A stretch of 64,000 nucleotides of DNA from Rhodococcus oryzae (lineage in GTDB: Bacteria > Actinomycetota > Actinomycetes > Mycobacteriales > Mycobacteriaceae): the NCBI RefSeq assembly GCF_005049235.1, contig NZ_SUMD01000003.1, positions 434,001 to 498,000 on the forward strand, in the 5' to 3' direction. Both the position numbers and the translations under genes were made by a program. The notes beneath the pieces were generated by a model. That model worked only from the letters and a program-made list of their open reading frames with translations, was not told the DNA's origin and ran no database searches. Of the stretch, positions 42,752 through 52,054 are shown piece by piece. Numbering within the stretch: the first letter of the stretch is position 1; each line of letters opens with the position of its first letter.

Positions 42752-42792
42752 GCACTGTGGGGGCTGTCGGTGTTCGACAGCCCCCACAGTGC
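42752..42792. terminator. terminator of microprotein c
   Basis: A perfect 18-bp stem (42752-42769 with 42775-42792) with a GTGTT loop lies 10 bases after the stop of microprotein c on the reverse strand. It separates genes b and c. Confidence 0.9.
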
Positions 42793-42802
42793 GTTTGCGT
42801 GA

Positions 42803-42910
42803 CTACTCGCTCGAGCCGCCCGTGGCGCCCGTGCCCTCGGAGGATCCGAGAATGCCGAACACGGTGCTGAGCGCGCCGAACAGGGTGGACAGTTCAGACG
42901 AAGAAGGCAT
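42803..42910 (-). CDS. 35-residue microprotein, unknown (member c)
   Basis: A 35-residue protein beginning MPSSSELSTLFGALSTVF. Residues 6-22 form an amphipathic helix; the tail is Gly/Ser/Thr-rich and ends GGSSE. It has three Glu and no Lys, Arg or Cys. ATG at 42910 follows CAGGAG. A TAGAAA element preceded by CCGG lies 58 bases upstream (42969-42974). The Ser-rich helix resembles, in character only, PorA/PorH of Corynebacterium, whose Ser residues can carry mycolic acid. Confidence 0.72.
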   Translation of the reverse strand: MPSSSELSTLFGALSTVFGILGSSEGTGATGGSSE

Positions 42911-42968
42911 TTGTTCTCCTGTGTGTTCTCATCGGTGGCAATGCGCCGAGGGTTGCGCGCGTGCAGTA

Positions 42969-42978
42969 TTTCTACCGG
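42969..42978 (-). promoter_or_regulatory. promoter element of microprotein c
   Basis: Reverse-strand CCGGTAGAAA; the TAGAAA hexamer is at 42969-42974, 58 bases before the ATG. It shares GGTANAA with the other microprotein genes. Confidence 0.45.
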
Positions 42979-43068
42979 ATGAGGTATCGATCTGGTCACA
43001 AAATGACATCCTCGTGATCTACATCTCAATCCGCCCGATTCGACGACCGCCCCCCTGGGGTTGAGGTA

Positions 43069-43179
43069 TCAGCTGCCGATGGCGAGCTGAAGGCCGAACG
43101 GCAGGCCGATCACGGTGCCGATGAAGATGTTGTTCGCCAGGGCGAGATTGAACAGGGCGCCTAAGTCGATCGGGGGCAT
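43069..43179 (-). CDS. 36-residue microprotein, unknown (member d)
   Basis: A 36-residue, strongly hydrophobic protein beginning MPPIDLGALFNLALANN and ending LQLAIGS. It has one Asp and no Lys, Arg or Cys. ATG at 43179 follows AAGGAG. A TACAAC element with a GTGCGG lead lies 56 bases upstream (43236-43241). It could be a small membrane or pore peptide partnering b or c. A weak CTCAATCC/GGGTTGAG pairing (43024-43065) might end its transcript. Confidence 0.68.
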   Translation of the reverse strand: MPPIDLGALFNLALANNIFIGTVIGLPFGLQLAIGS

Positions 43180-43235
43180 GTTGGGGTCTCCTTGTGTGGG
43201 TGGAGTGGTGTGCGTCCCTGGGCGGGCGCGCACCA

Positions 43236-43250
43236 GTTGTACCGCACGCG
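43236..43250 (-). promoter_or_regulatory. promoter element of microprotein d
   Basis: Reverse-strand GTGCGGTACAACTGG spans about 43232-43246, with the likely -10 TACAAC at 43236-43241. Fourteen of 15 bases match the element before gene b. Confidence 0.5.
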
Positions 43251-43294
43251 ATGCCACTTCGGGGCGGAATCGCCGAACCGGATGTACGTCGAAA

Positions 43295-43308
43295 TGTGCT
43301 GTTGCACA
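43295..43308. promoter_or_regulatory. TGTGC-TGTT-GCACA inverted repeat
   Basis: A perfect 5-bp dyad with a four-base centre lies about 55 bp upstream of the microprotein d promoter. The 43180-43597 gap contains this site, that promoter and the operon operators at 43514-43543. A forward frame running from 43331 lacks a start signal and family sequence. Confidence 0.35.
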
Positions 43309-43513
43309 AGGTAGTTCAGTGATCTAATGAATGGTGGGCTTGGCGGTCGGCGACGTCGGGCTGGGTGGTCCGGCCATCGTGCGTTTTCGGCCACGGCGGG
43401 GACCATCGGAAGCGGACTGGACGCCCGCCCGCATTTCCGAGCATCAAACCTCATCGGGGCCTGTGGGGTGTGAAAACCGCGAGGAAATTTCTTCTGGGAT
43501 CCGATGCCCGGCC

Positions 43514-43543
43514 TGTTATGGCAATAACAAGCAAGCGTGCTTG
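43514..43543. promoter_or_regulatory. tandem palindromes before acyl-CoA operon
   Basis: TGTTAT-GGCA-ATAACA (43514-43529) is followed two bases later by CAAGC-GT-GCTTG (43532-43543). Both are perfect dyads 55-85 bp upstream of the first operon gene. The second resembles operators of TetR-type regulators of acyl-CoA catabolism in actinobacteria. Confidence 0.6.
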
Positions 43544-43597
43544 ATTTTTATGGCTCGCGGTGTGATGCTGGTCGCAGCACTTCTCAAGGGAGCATTC

Positions 43598-44392
43598 ATG
43601 GCCGATCTGGGTACCACCATCGGGGACCTGCGGGTGGAGGGTGATCAGCTCGACGCGCTGGTCGCGAGCCTGACCGACGAACAATGGGCGGGCCCGACGC
43701 CCGCCAAGGGCTGGTCGATCGCCCACCAGATAGGGCACCTGGCCTGGACCGACCGCGCCTCACTGATGGCGGTCACCGATCCCGAGGGCTTCGCCGAGTC
43801 GCTGGCCGAGGCATGGAAGAACCCCCTCGGTTTCGTCGACGAGGCCGCCGAGATCGAGGCCGCCAGGCCGCCCGCCGAACTGTTGACGGACTGGCGCACC
43901 GGTCGGTCCGCACTGGCCGAAGCGCTCGCCGCGGTGCCGAGCGGTACCAAGCTGCCCTGGTACGGCCCGCCGATGAGTGCGATGTCGATGGCCACCGCCC
44001 GGCTGATGGAGACCTGGGCGCATGGGCAGGACGTCGCGGCGGCGCTCGGCGTCGACTTCCCGCCGACCAACCGCCTGCGCAGCATCGCGCATCTCGGTGT
44101 GCGTACCCGTGACTTCGCGTACGCAGTGAACGAACTGACCCCGCCTGCGGAGGAGTTTCGGTTCGAGTTGACGGCCCCTGAGGGCGACGAGGTCTGGACC
44201 TGGGGCCCCGAAGACGCGGCGCAGCGCGTCACCGGCCCCGCCGCGGACTTCTGCCTGTTGGTCACCCAGCGAGCGAACCCGGCGGACCTGGACCTGACCG
44301 CGGTGGGACCCGATGCCACCGCGTGGATCGCAATCGCCCAGGTCTTCGCCGGTCCTCCCGGCGCGGGCCGTGACCCGAAGGTGGACGCATGA
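43598..44392 (+). CDS. TIGR03084-type DinB/MDMPI-like protein
   Basis: A 264-residue protein with a DinB/maleylpyruvate-isomerase-like N-terminal helical bundle. [17 protein letters not shown] and [14 protein letters not shown] supply the likely metal-binding His residues. The family, which I place as TIGR03084, often leads AtuA/acyl-CoA carboxylase operons in actinobacteria. Its reaction is not established; relatives use mycothiol. ATG at 43598 follows AAGGGAG. Its stop overlaps the AtuA start (ATGA). Confidence 0.75.
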   Translation: MADLGTTIGDLRVEGDQLDALVASLTDEQWAGPTPAKGWSIAHQIGHLAWTDRASLMAVTDPEGFAESLAEAWKNPLGFVDEAAEIEAARPPAELLTDWRTGRSALAEALAAVPSGTKLPWYGPPMSAMSMATARLMETWAHGQDVAAALGVDFPPTNRLRSIAHLGVRTRDFAYAVNELTPPAEEFRFELTAPEGDEVWTWGPEDAAQRVTGPAADFCLLVTQRANPADLDLTAVGPDATAWIAIAQVFAGPPGAGRDPKVDA

Positions 44393-46131
44393 CAAACCCG
44401 GTCCGGATCGGAAACTGTTCCGGCTTCTACGGAGACCGCATCTCGGCGATGCGCGAGATGCTCGAGGGCGGCGAACTCGACTACCTCACCGGCGACTACC
44501 TCGCCGAGCTGACGATGCTGATCCTCGGTCGCGACCGGATGAAGGATCCCTCCCGGGGCTATGCCAAGACGTTCCTCCGCCAGGCCGAGGACTGCCTGGG
44601 GTTGGCGCTGGACAAGGGCGTCAAGATCGTCGCCAACGCGGGCGGGCTGAATCCGGCCGGGCTGGCGCAGGCGCTGCGTGAGGTGAACGAGCGGCTCGGT
44701 CTCGGCGCGGTCATCGCCCATGTCGAGGGTGATGACCTGATCGCCAGGGCGGCGGAGCTGGGGCTCACCGGTGCGCCGGGCGCGCCGGCCCCGCTGACCG
44801 CCAACGCCTATCTCGGCGCATGGGGAATCGTCGAATGCCTCGGCGCGGGGGCGGACGTCGTGGTCACCGGCCGGGTCACCGACGCGTCGGTGATCGTCGG
44901 ACCAGCAGCGGCGCACTTCGGCTGGGAGCGAACGGATTTCGACCAGCTGGCCGGAGCCGTCGCGGCCGGGCACGTGATCGAGTGCGGCACGCAGGCGACC
45001 GGGGGCAACTACTCCTTCTTCACCGAGATCGCCGACCTGGGTCGACCCGGATTCCCGATCGCGGAGATCCACGCGGACGGATCCTCGGTCATCACCAAGC
45101 ACGCGGGGACCGGGGGTGCGGTCAGCGTCGGCACCGTCACCGCTCAGCTGCTCTACGAGATCACCGGCGGCCGCTACGCAGGACCGGACGTCACCACCCG
45201 GATGGACTCCCTCGAACTCTCCTCCGACGGACCCGACCGGGTCCGCATCAGCGGGGTGCGGGGTGAGGCGCCGCCGCCCACGCTGAAGGTCTCCCTCAAC
45301 GCGCTGGCCGGGTTCCGCAACGAGTTCACGATGATCCTCACCGGTCTGGACATCGAGGCGAAGGCAGAGCTCGCCCGCACGCAGTTCGAGGCGTGGATGA
45401 CCACCAAGCCGGCCGAGATGACGTGGACCCTCGCGCGCACCGATCACCCGGACGCGGACACCGAGGAGACGGCGAGCGCGTTGCTGCGCTGCGTCGTCCG
45501 CGATCCTGATCCGAATGTCGTCGGTCGAGCCTTCTCGTCCGTGTCGGTCGAGCTCGCGCTCGCCAGCTACCCGGGCTTCAGTCTGACCGCGCCGCCGTCG
45601 AACGGACAGCCGTACGCCGTGTTCACCCCCGGCTACGTCGACGCCGCCGAGGTGCCGCACACCGCGGTCCTGCCCGACGGCACCAGGATCCCGATCGCCC
45701 CGAGCGGGCCGACTCTGGAACTGGCCACGGTGGCCGATCCCGAACTGCCGCAAGCGTTGCCGACGACGCCGACGATCCGAGTCCCGCTCGGTGTGATCGC
45801 GGCCGCCCGCAGTGGCGACAAGGGTGGCAACGCGAACGTCGGAGTCTGGGTTCGCACCGACGAACAGTGGCGCTGGCTGGCCAACACGCTCACGGTCGAG
45901 GAGCTCGGGCGGCTGCTCCCTGAGGCGGCGGGGCTGCCGGTGACCCGCCACCTGTTCCCGAAGCTGCGCGCGGTGAACTTCGTCATCGAGGGCATCCTCG
46001 GGGCGGGCGTCGCCTCGCAGGCCCGATTCGATCCGCAGGCCAAGGGCCTCGGGGAGTGGCTGCGTGCCAGGCACATCGACATTCCGGGAGAACTTCTGCT
46101 CGGTAGCGAGCCCCTGGGAGGAACACTGTGA
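44389..46131 (+). CDS. AtuA family protein (DUF1446)
   Basis: A 580-residue protein. The N-terminal DUF1446 domain (about 3-450) begins [13 protein letters not shown] and includes [20 protein letters not shown]. The C-terminal AtuA-like domain (about 465-570) contains [18 protein letters not shown]. In Pseudomonas, AtuA belongs to the acyclic terpene (citronellol/geraniol) pathway, but its catalytic role is unsettled. Here it is translationally coupled to genes on both sides. Homologous order is known in M. tuberculosis around Rv0976c. Confidence 0.88.
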   Translation: MTNPVRIGNCSGFYGDRISAMREMLEGGELDYLTGDYLAELTMLILGRDRMKDPSRGYAKTFLRQAEDCLGLALDKGVKIVANAGGLNPAGLAQALREVNERLGLGAVIAHVEGDDLIARAAELGLTGAPGAPAPLTANAYLGAWGIVECLGAGADVVVTGRVTDASVIVGPAAAHFGWERTDFDQLAGAVAAGHVIECGTQATGGNYSFFTEIADLGRPGFPIAEIHADGSSVITKHAGTGGAVSVGTVTAQLLYEITGGRYAGPDVTTRMDSLELSSDGPDRVRISGVRGEAPPPTLKVSLNALAGFRNEFTMILTGLDIEAKAELARTQFEAWMTTKPAEMTWTLARTDHPDADTEETASALLRCVVRDPDPNVVGRAFSSVSVELALASYPGFSLTAPPSNGQPYAVFTPGYVDAAEVPHTAVLPDGTRIPIAPSGPTLELATVADPELPQALPTTPTIRVPLGVIAAARSGDKGGNANVGVWVRTDEQWRWLANTLTVEELGRLLPEAAGLPVTRHLFPKLRAVNFVIEGILGAGVASQARFDPQAKGLGEWLRARHIDIPGELLLGSEPLGGTL

Positions 46132-47276
46132 GCGTGTGGACCACCGACGAGCGAAAGGCGTTGCGCGAGACGGTTCGCCGCTTCGCCGAGCAGGACGTGC
46201 TGCCGCACCTCGACGAGTGGGAGCGACACGGCGAGCTGCCGCGGGAGCTGCACAAGAAGGCGGGCGCGCTGGGGCTGCTCGGCGCCGGGTTCCCCGAGTC
46301 GGTCGGCGGGTCCGGCGGCGACCTCGTCGACGCCGTGACCATCTGCGAGGAGATGCACTACGCGGGCGGGTCGGGTGGCCTGTTCGCCTCCCTGTTCACC
46401 TCGGGCATCGCGTTGCCGCACCTCGTCGCCGCAGACGACCAACGGCAGATCGACCGCTGGGTGCGGCCGACCCTCGCGGGCGAGCTGATCGGCTCGCTGG
46501 CGATCACCGAGCCCGGTGGCGGCTCTGATGTGGGGCACCTGCGGACCAAGGCGATTCGGGACGGCGACCACTTCGTCGTCAACGGGGCCAAGACGTTCAT
46601 CACCTCCGGCTGCCGCGCCGACTTCGTGGTCACCGCCGTCCGCACCGGCGGGGAAGGGGCGGCCGGAGTGTCGCTCCTCGTCATCGAGAAGGGCACACCC
46701 GGATTCGAGGTGACACGCAAGCTCGAGAAGATGGGCTGGCTGGCCTCCGACACCGCCGAGCTGTCCTTCGTGGACGCCCGGGTTCCGGCGGAGAACCTGG
46801 TCGGCGCCGAGAACAGCGGGTTCCAGCAGATCGCGCAGGCCTTCCTCACCGAACGGATCGCGCTTGCCGCCCAGGCCTACTCGAGCGCCCAGCGATGCCT
46901 GGACCTGACCCTGCGATGGTGCCGGGACCGGGAGACGTTCGGCAGGCCGTTGATCAGCAGGCAGTCGGTGCAGAACACCGTCACCGAGATGGCTCGCCGG
47001 GTCGACGTGGCGCGGGTGTACACCCGCGCGCTCGTCGAGCGCTCGCTGGAATCGGATCAGGATTTCATCGCCGAGGTCTGCTTCGCGAAGAACACCGCCG
47101 TGGAGGCGGGCGAGTGGGTGGCGAATCAGGCGGTGCAGTTGTTCGGCGGGCTCGGCTACATGCGCGAAAGCGAAGTCGAAAGGCAATACCGGGACATGCG
47201 AATCCTGGGGATCGGCGGTGGCACCACCGAGATCCTGACCGGGTTGGCGGCAAAGCGATTGGGGTATCAGTCATGA
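46128..47276 (+). CDS. acyl-CoA dehydrogenase (FadE13-like)
   Basis: A 382-residue acyl-CoA dehydrogenase. Motifs include SLAITEPGGGSDVGHLRTKA, GAKTFITSGCRADFV and QLFGGLGYMRESEVERQYRD. The usual C-terminal catalytic Glu position reads LGIGGGTTEIL and lacks Glu; helix G has AFLTERIALAAQAY, giving Glu in the isovaleryl-CoA-dehydrogenase position. That suggests a branched acyl-CoA substrate. GTG at 46128 overlaps the AtuA stop. By position it corresponds to FadE13 of M. tuberculosis. Confidence 0.88.
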   Translation: MSVWTTDERKALRETVRRFAEQDVLPHLDEWERHGELPRELHKKAGALGLLGAGFPESVGGSGGDLVDAVTICEEMHYAGGSGGLFASLFTSGIALPHLVAADDQRQIDRWVRPTLAGELIGSLAITEPGGGSDVGHLRTKAIRDGDHFVVNGAKTFITSGCRADFVVTAVRTGGEGAAGVSLLVIEKGTPGFEVTRKLEKMGWLASDTAELSFVDARVPAENLVGAENSGFQQIAQAFLTERIALAAQAYSSAQRCLDLTLRWCRDRETFGRPLISRQSVQNTVTEMARRVDVARVYTRALVERSLESDQDFIAEVCFAKNTAVEAGEWVANQAVQLFGGLGYMRESEVERQYRDMRILGIGGGTTEILTGLAAKRLGYQS

Positions 47277-48871
47277 CGGTTCTCAGGTCCACCCTCGACA
47301 CCGGGTCGGAGGTGTACGCGACCGCGGTGGAGACGATGAACGCCAAACTCGCCGAGCTCGAGACCGAGCACGCCAAGGCGCTGGCAGGCGGCGGCGAGAA
47401 GTACGTGGAGCGGCACCACAAGCGAGGCAAGCTGCTCGCCCGTGAGCGGATCGAGCTGCTGATCGATGCGGATTCGCCGTTCCTGGAGCTGTGCCCGCTC
47501 GCGGCATGGGGAAGCGACTTCCCGGTCGGCGCGAGCACCGTGGTTGGCATCGGCGTCGTGGAGGGGATCGAGTGCCTGATCGTCGCGAACGACCCGACCG
47601 TCCGCGGCGGCACCAGCAACCCATGGACGCTGCGGAAGGGCTTCCGGGCCAACGACATCGCGATGCAGAACCGCCTGCCGGTGATCTCGCTCGTCGAGTC
47701 CGGTGGCGCGGACCTGCCGACCCAGAAGGAGGTGTTCATCCCGGGCGGACGGATGTTCCGCGACCTAACCCAGCTCTCCGCGGCCGGGATCCCCACGATC
47801 GCCCTGGTGTTCGGTAACTCCACCGCGGGTGGTGCCTACATTCCGGGCATGTCCGATCACGTGGTGATGATCAAGGAGCGCTCCAAGGTGTTCCTCGCCG
47901 GCCCACCGCTGGTGAAGATGGCCACCGGCGAGGAGTCGGACGACGAGTCGCTCGGCGGCGCCGAGATGCACGCGCGCAAGTCGGGCCTGGCCGACTACTT
48001 CGCCGTCGACGAGCAGGACGCGATCCGCATCGGCCGAAGCATCGTCAAGCGGCTGAACTGGAAGAAGGAGGGACCGGCGCCCCGGGCCGAGGTGATCGAG
48101 CCGCTGGCGGACCCGGAGGAACTCCTCGGCATCGTCCCCGCGGACCTGAAGATCCCGTTCGACCCGCGCGAGGTGATCGCCCGCATCGTCGACGGATCCG
48201 ATTTCGACGAGTTCAAGCCGATGTACGGCTCCTCGCTGGTCACCGGGTGGGCGGAGCTGCACGGCTATCCGGTCGGCATCCTCGCGAACGCCCGGGGCGT
48301 GCTCTTCAGTGAGGAGTCCCAGAAGGCCACCCAGTTCATCCAGTTGGCGAACCGCTCCAACACCCCTCTGCTGTTCCTGCACAACACGACCGGGTACATG
48401 GTCGGCAAGGAGTACGAGGAGGGCGGGATGATCAAGCACGGCTCGATGATGATCAACGCCGTCGCGAACTCGAAGGTGCCGCACATCTCGATCCTGCTCG
48501 GCGCCTCCTACGGGGCCGGCCACTACGGAATGTGCGGCCGGGCCTTCGATCCCCGATTCCTGTTCGCTTGGCCGAGTTCGAAGTCCGCGGTCATGGGCGG
48601 CGCACAGTTGGCAGGCGTCATCTCCATCGTCAGCAGGGCCTCCGCGGAGGCCCGTGGACAGGCGTTCGACGAGGAAGCCGATGCCGGCATCCGCGCCATG
48701 ATCGAGAACCAGATCGAGGCCGAATCGCTGCCGATGTTCCTGTCCGGTCGGCTGTACGACGACGGCGTCATCGATCCGCGTGACACCCGCACGGTGGTGG
48801 GAATGTGCCTGTCGGCCATTGCCTCCGCCCCGATCCAAGGCACCGAGAACTTCGGCGTCTTCCGCATGTGA
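47273..48871 (+). CDS. acyl-CoA carboxylase beta subunit (AccD2-like)
   Basis: Carboxyltransferase subunit (532 residues) that moves CO2 from biotin to an acyl-CoA. The N-terminal half has GKLLARERIELLIDADSPFLEL and the acyl-CoA oxyanion region NSTAGGAYIPGMSDHVVM; the C-terminal half has LLGASYGAGHYGMCGRAFDPRFLFAWPS, close to methylcrotonyl- and geranyl-CoA carboxylases rather than propionyl-CoA enzymes. ATG at 47273 overlaps the dehydrogenase stop. It pairs with the biotin subunit directly downstream. Confidence 0.9.
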   Translation: MTVLRSTLDTGSEVYATAVETMNAKLAELETEHAKALAGGGEKYVERHHKRGKLLARERIELLIDADSPFLELCPLAAWGSDFPVGASTVVGIGVVEGIECLIVANDPTVRGGTSNPWTLRKGFRANDIAMQNRLPVISLVESGGADLPTQKEVFIPGGRMFRDLTQLSAAGIPTIALVFGNSTAGGAYIPGMSDHVVMIKERSKVFLAGPPLVKMATGEESDDESLGGAEMHARKSGLADYFAVDEQDAIRIGRSIVKRLNWKKEGPAPRAEVIEPLADPEELLGIVPADLKIPFDPREVIARIVDGSDFDEFKPMYGSSLVTGWAELHGYPVGILANARGVLFSEESQKATQFIQLANRSNTPLLFLHNTTGYMVGKEYEEGGMIKHGSMMINAVANSKVPHISILLGASYGAGHYGMCGRAFDPRFLFAWPSSKSAVMGGAQLAGVISIVSRASAEARGQAFDEEADAGIRAMIENQIEAESLPMFLSGRLYDDGVIDPRDTRTVVGMCLSAIASAPIQGTENFGVFRM

Positions 48872-48882
48872 GGCAGACCGTG

Positions 48883-50895
48883 ATGACTTCCCCTAACGCT
48901 TCGCTCAGACCGGCGATCCGGTCCGTTTTGGTGGCAAACCGCGGCGAGATCGCGCGGCGGGTGTTCGCGACCGCGCGTCGGACCGGCGTCGGCACCGTCG
49001 CGGTGTTCTCCGACGCAGACGCGGCAAGCCCGCACGTGGCCGAGGCCGACGCGGCGATCCGGCTCCCGGGCAACACCCCGGCCGAGACCTACCTTCGGGC
49101 CGACCTCATCATCGACGCGACGCGTGCCGCGGGCGCTGACGCGATCCACCCCGGTTACGGATTCCTCTCGGAGAACGCGGGATTCGCGCAGGCGGTCGAA
49201 GACGCGGGACTGACCTGGGTCGGCCCGCCGGTGAAGGCCATCGAGTCGATGGGCTCCAAGGTCGAGTCCAAGAAGCTGATGGACGCCGCGGGCGTTCCCG
49301 TCCTGGCCGAGCTCGCGCCCGACGAGGTCACCGAGGCGCACCTGCCGGTGCTGATCAAGGCGTCGGCCGGTGGCGGCGGACGCGGCATGCGCGTGGTGCG
49401 CGAGTTGTCTTCGTTGGCAGGCGAACTGGAGGCGGCCCGGCGCGAGGCACAATCCGCCTTCGGTGATCCGACGGTGTTCTGCGAGCGCTACCTCGAGACC
49501 GGCAGGCACATCGAGGTCCAGGTGATGGCCGACAAGCACGGCACGGTGTGGGCGGTCGGCGAGCGTGAGTGCTCCATCCAGCGCAGGCACCAGAAGGTGG
49601 TGGAGGAGGCCCCGTCGCCGCTGGTCGAGCGGACCCCCGGCATGCGTGAGCGGCTCTTCGAGGCATCGCGGCTGGCGGCGAACGCCATCGGCTACGAGGG
49701 CGCGGGCACCGTCGAGTTCCTGGCGGACGAGCGCGGCGAGTTCTTCTTCCTCGAGATGAACACCCGGCTACAGGTCGAGCATCCGGTCACCGAGTGCACC
49801 ACCGGACTCGACCTGGTGGACCTGCAGCTGCAGGTCGCCGCGGGCGTCGCGCTGCCTGCCGAACCCCCGGCGCTGCGCGGGCACTCGATCGAGGTCCGGC
49901 TCTACGCCGAGGACCCGGCGAAGAACTGGCAGCCGCAGAGCGGGACCGTCCACCGCATCGAACTCCCCGGCACGGTGGAGGAATTCGCGGTCCTGGACCG
50001 GCAGGGCGTGCGACTGGACTCCGGCGTGGTGGCCGGCTCGGTCGTCGGGGTGCACTACGACCCGATGCTCGCCAAGGTCATCTCCTTTGCGCCGACCCGC
50101 GGACAGGCCGCGCAGCTGCTCGCCTCGACGCTGGCCCGCACCGCGCTGCACGGCCTGCGGACGAACCGCGATCTGCTGGTGAACATCCTCCGTCACCCGG
50201 CCTTCCTGGCCGGGGACACCGACACCGCGTTCTTCGACACCCACGGGCTCGACACCCTGGCGCGGCCGCTGGCCGGTCCGGATGCCGAGGCGGTGTCCGC
50301 GCTGGCGGCGGCGTTGGCCGATGCCGCGGCGAACCGGGCGGCGGCGCGCGTCGACGGCCGGATCCCGAGCGGGTGGCGGAACCTGACGTCGCAGCCGCAG
50401 CTCAAGCAGTACACCAGCGCGTCGGGGGAGTACGACATCCGATACCTGCTCGGGCGCGGTGGCCTTCGCGCCGAGGGCTTCGAGCACGTCTCGCTTGTGT
50501 CGTCGAACCCGGACGTGGTGGTGCTGGAGGTGGCAGGCTTGCGCCGGACCTTCGACGTCGCCCGGTACGGCGACGAGGTGTTCGTCGACTCGCCGCTCGG
50601 ACCCGTCGCCCTGACCGCGACCCCGCGGTTCGTGGATCCGGCGACGATCGTCGCGGCGGGTTCGCTGCTCGCTCCGATGCCGGGCGCGGTCATCCGCCTC
50701 GGTGCCGCGCAGGGTGATTCGGTCACCCTCGGCCAGCCGATCGTCTGGCTCGAGGCGATGAAGATGGAGCACACCATCACCGCTCCCGCGTCGGGTGTGC
50801 TCGTGGAGCTCCCGGTTTCGGTCGGCCAGCAGGTCGACGTCGGGTCTGTCCTTGCCATTGTTGAACCTGAAGAGACGGAAGAGGAATCGGCATGA
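48883..50895 (+). CDS. biotin-dependent acyl-CoA carboxylase alpha subunit (AccA2-like)
   Basis: A 670-residue subunit. Biotin carboxylase domain: VLVANRGEIARRVFATARR near the start, ATP-grasp loop KASAGGGGRGMRVV (about 161-174), and RLQVEHPVTE. The C-terminal biotinyl domain carries EAMKMEH with the biotinylated Lys627. It activates CO2 on biotin for the beta subunit. ATG at 48883 is chosen because it puts VLVANRGEIA near residue 14; GTG at 48880 is adjacent. The stop overlaps the next dehydrogenase start. Confidence 0.92.
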   Translation: MTSPNASLRPAIRSVLVANRGEIARRVFATARRTGVGTVAVFSDADAASPHVAEADAAIRLPGNTPAETYLRADLIIDATRAAGADAIHPGYGFLSENAGFAQAVEDAGLTWVGPPVKAIESMGSKVESKKLMDAAGVPVLAELAPDEVTEAHLPVLIKASAGGGGRGMRVVRELSSLAGELEAARREAQSAFGDPTVFCERYLETGRHIEVQVMADKHGTVWAVGERECSIQRRHQKVVEEAPSPLVERTPGMRERLFEASRLAANAIGYEGAGTVEFLADERGEFFFLEMNTRLQVEHPVTECTTGLDLVDLQLQVAAGVALPAEPPALRGHSIEVRLYAEDPAKNWQPQSGTVHRIELPGTVEEFAVLDRQGVRLDSGVVAGSVVGVHYDPMLAKVISFAPTRGQAAQLLASTLARTALHGLRTNRDLLVNILRHPAFLAGDTDTAFFDTHGLDTLARPLAGPDAEAVSALAAALADAAANRAAARVDGRIPSGWRNLTSQPQLKQYTSASGEYDIRYLLGRGGLRAEGFEHVSLVSSNPDVVVLEVAGLRRTFDVARYGDEVFVDSPLGPVALTATPRFVDPATIVAAGSLLAPMPGAVIRLGAAQGDSVTLGQPIVWLEAMKMEHTITAPASGVLVELPVSVGQQVDVGSVLAIVEPEETEEESA

Positions 50896-52052
50896 GTTTT
50901 ATCGAGAGCGACGAGCAGAAGGCACTGCGCGCGGCGGTGTCCAAGCTCGGCGAGCGCTTCAACTACGTCGACTACGTGCTGCCGCGGTCGCGCAGGGGCG
51001 AGCCGCTGACCGAGCTGTGGAACGAGGCGGGCAAGCTCGGCTTCCTCGGGGTCAACCTGCCGGAGGAGTACGGCGGCGGGGGAGCAGGCATCTACGAGCT
51101 CGCCCTGGTGCAGGAGGAGCTGGCCGCGCACGGCGCGGGGCTGCTGCTCGTCGTGGTCTCGCCCGCGATCTGCGGCACCATCATCGGCAAGTACGGCACC
51201 GATGAGCAGAAGCAGCAGTGGCTTCCCGGCCTGGCCGACGGCAGCAAGATCATGGCGTTCGGGATCACCGAGGCCGATGCGGGTTCCAACTCGCACCAGA
51301 TCTCGACCACCGCCCGCCGCGACGGCGCCGACTGGATCCTGACCGGGAGCAAGATCTTCATCTCGGGTGTGGACCAGGCGGACGCGGTGCTGATCGTGGC
51401 GCGGACCGAGGACCACAAGACCGGCAAGCTCAAGCCCGCGCTGTTCATCGTGCCGACCGATACCGAGAACTTCGTCAAGACGCCGATGGAAATGGACATC
51501 ATCGAGCCGGACCACCAGTTCACGCTGTTCCTCGACGAGGTCCGGGTGCCGGGTGAGGCGTTGGTCGGATCGGAGGACGCCGCACTCATGCAGCTGTTCG
51601 CCGGCCTGAACCCGGAGCGGATCCTCGGTGCGTCGATGGCGATCGGCGTCGGCCGGTACGCGATCGAAGCCGCGGTGAAGTACGCGAAGGAGCGCACCGT
51701 CTGGAAGACCCCGATCGGGGCGCACCAGGGCGTCGCACATCCGCTCGCCCAGGCGAAGATCGAGCTCGAGCTTGCCAAGGTGATGATGCAGAAGGCCGCG
51801 TTCCTCTACGACAGCGGCGACGACTTCGGCGCGGCCGAGGCCGCGAACATGGCGAAGTACGCGGCGGCAGAGGCCAGCATCAAGGCGCTCGACCAGGCCA
51901 TCCAGACCCACGGTGGCGCCGGGCTGAGCAAGGAGTACGGACTTGCCGCCATGCTCGGGGCCGCCCGGATCGCGCGGGTGGCGCCGGTGAGCCGGGAGAT
52001 GATCCTCAACTTCGTCTCCCAGCACTCGCTCGGGCTGCCGAGGTCGTACTGA
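50892..52052 (+). CDS. acyl-CoA dehydrogenase (FadE12-like)
   Basis: A 386-residue acyl-CoA dehydrogenase. Motifs are MAFGITEADAGSNSHQIST, TGSKIFISGVDQAD and QTHGGAGLSKEYGL. At the medium-chain catalytic site it reads VAPVSREMIL rather than YEGTxxIQ; helix G has LNPERILGASMAIG, supplying Glu at the isovaleryl-type position. ATG at 50892 overlaps the biotin subunit stop (ATGA). It corresponds by order to FadE12 of M. tuberculosis and presumably acts on a different intermediate from the first dehydrogenase. Confidence 0.88.
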   Translation: MSFIESDEQKALRAAVSKLGERFNYVDYVLPRSRRGEPLTELWNEAGKLGFLGVNLPEEYGGGGAGIYELALVQEELAAHGAGLLLVVVSPAICGTIIGKYGTDEQKQQWLPGLADGSKIMAFGITEADAGSNSHQISTTARRDGADWILTGSKIFISGVDQADAVLIVARTEDHKTGKLKPALFIVPTDTENFVKTPMEMDIIEPDHQFTLFLDEVRVPGEALVGSEDAALMQLFAGLNPERILGASMAIGVGRYAIEAAVKYAKERTVWKTPIGAHQGVAHPLAQAKIELELAKVMMQKAAFLYDSGDDFGAAEAANMAKYAAAEASIKALDQAIQTHGGAGLSKEYGLAAMLGAARIARVAPVSREMILNFVSQHSLGLPRSY

Positions 52053-52054
52053 CC

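Noticed and set aside
43331-43597. N-terminal extension of the TIGR03084-like gene
   Set aside because: It spans the tandem operator dyads and has no Shine-Dalgarno; ATG 43598 has AAGGGAG.
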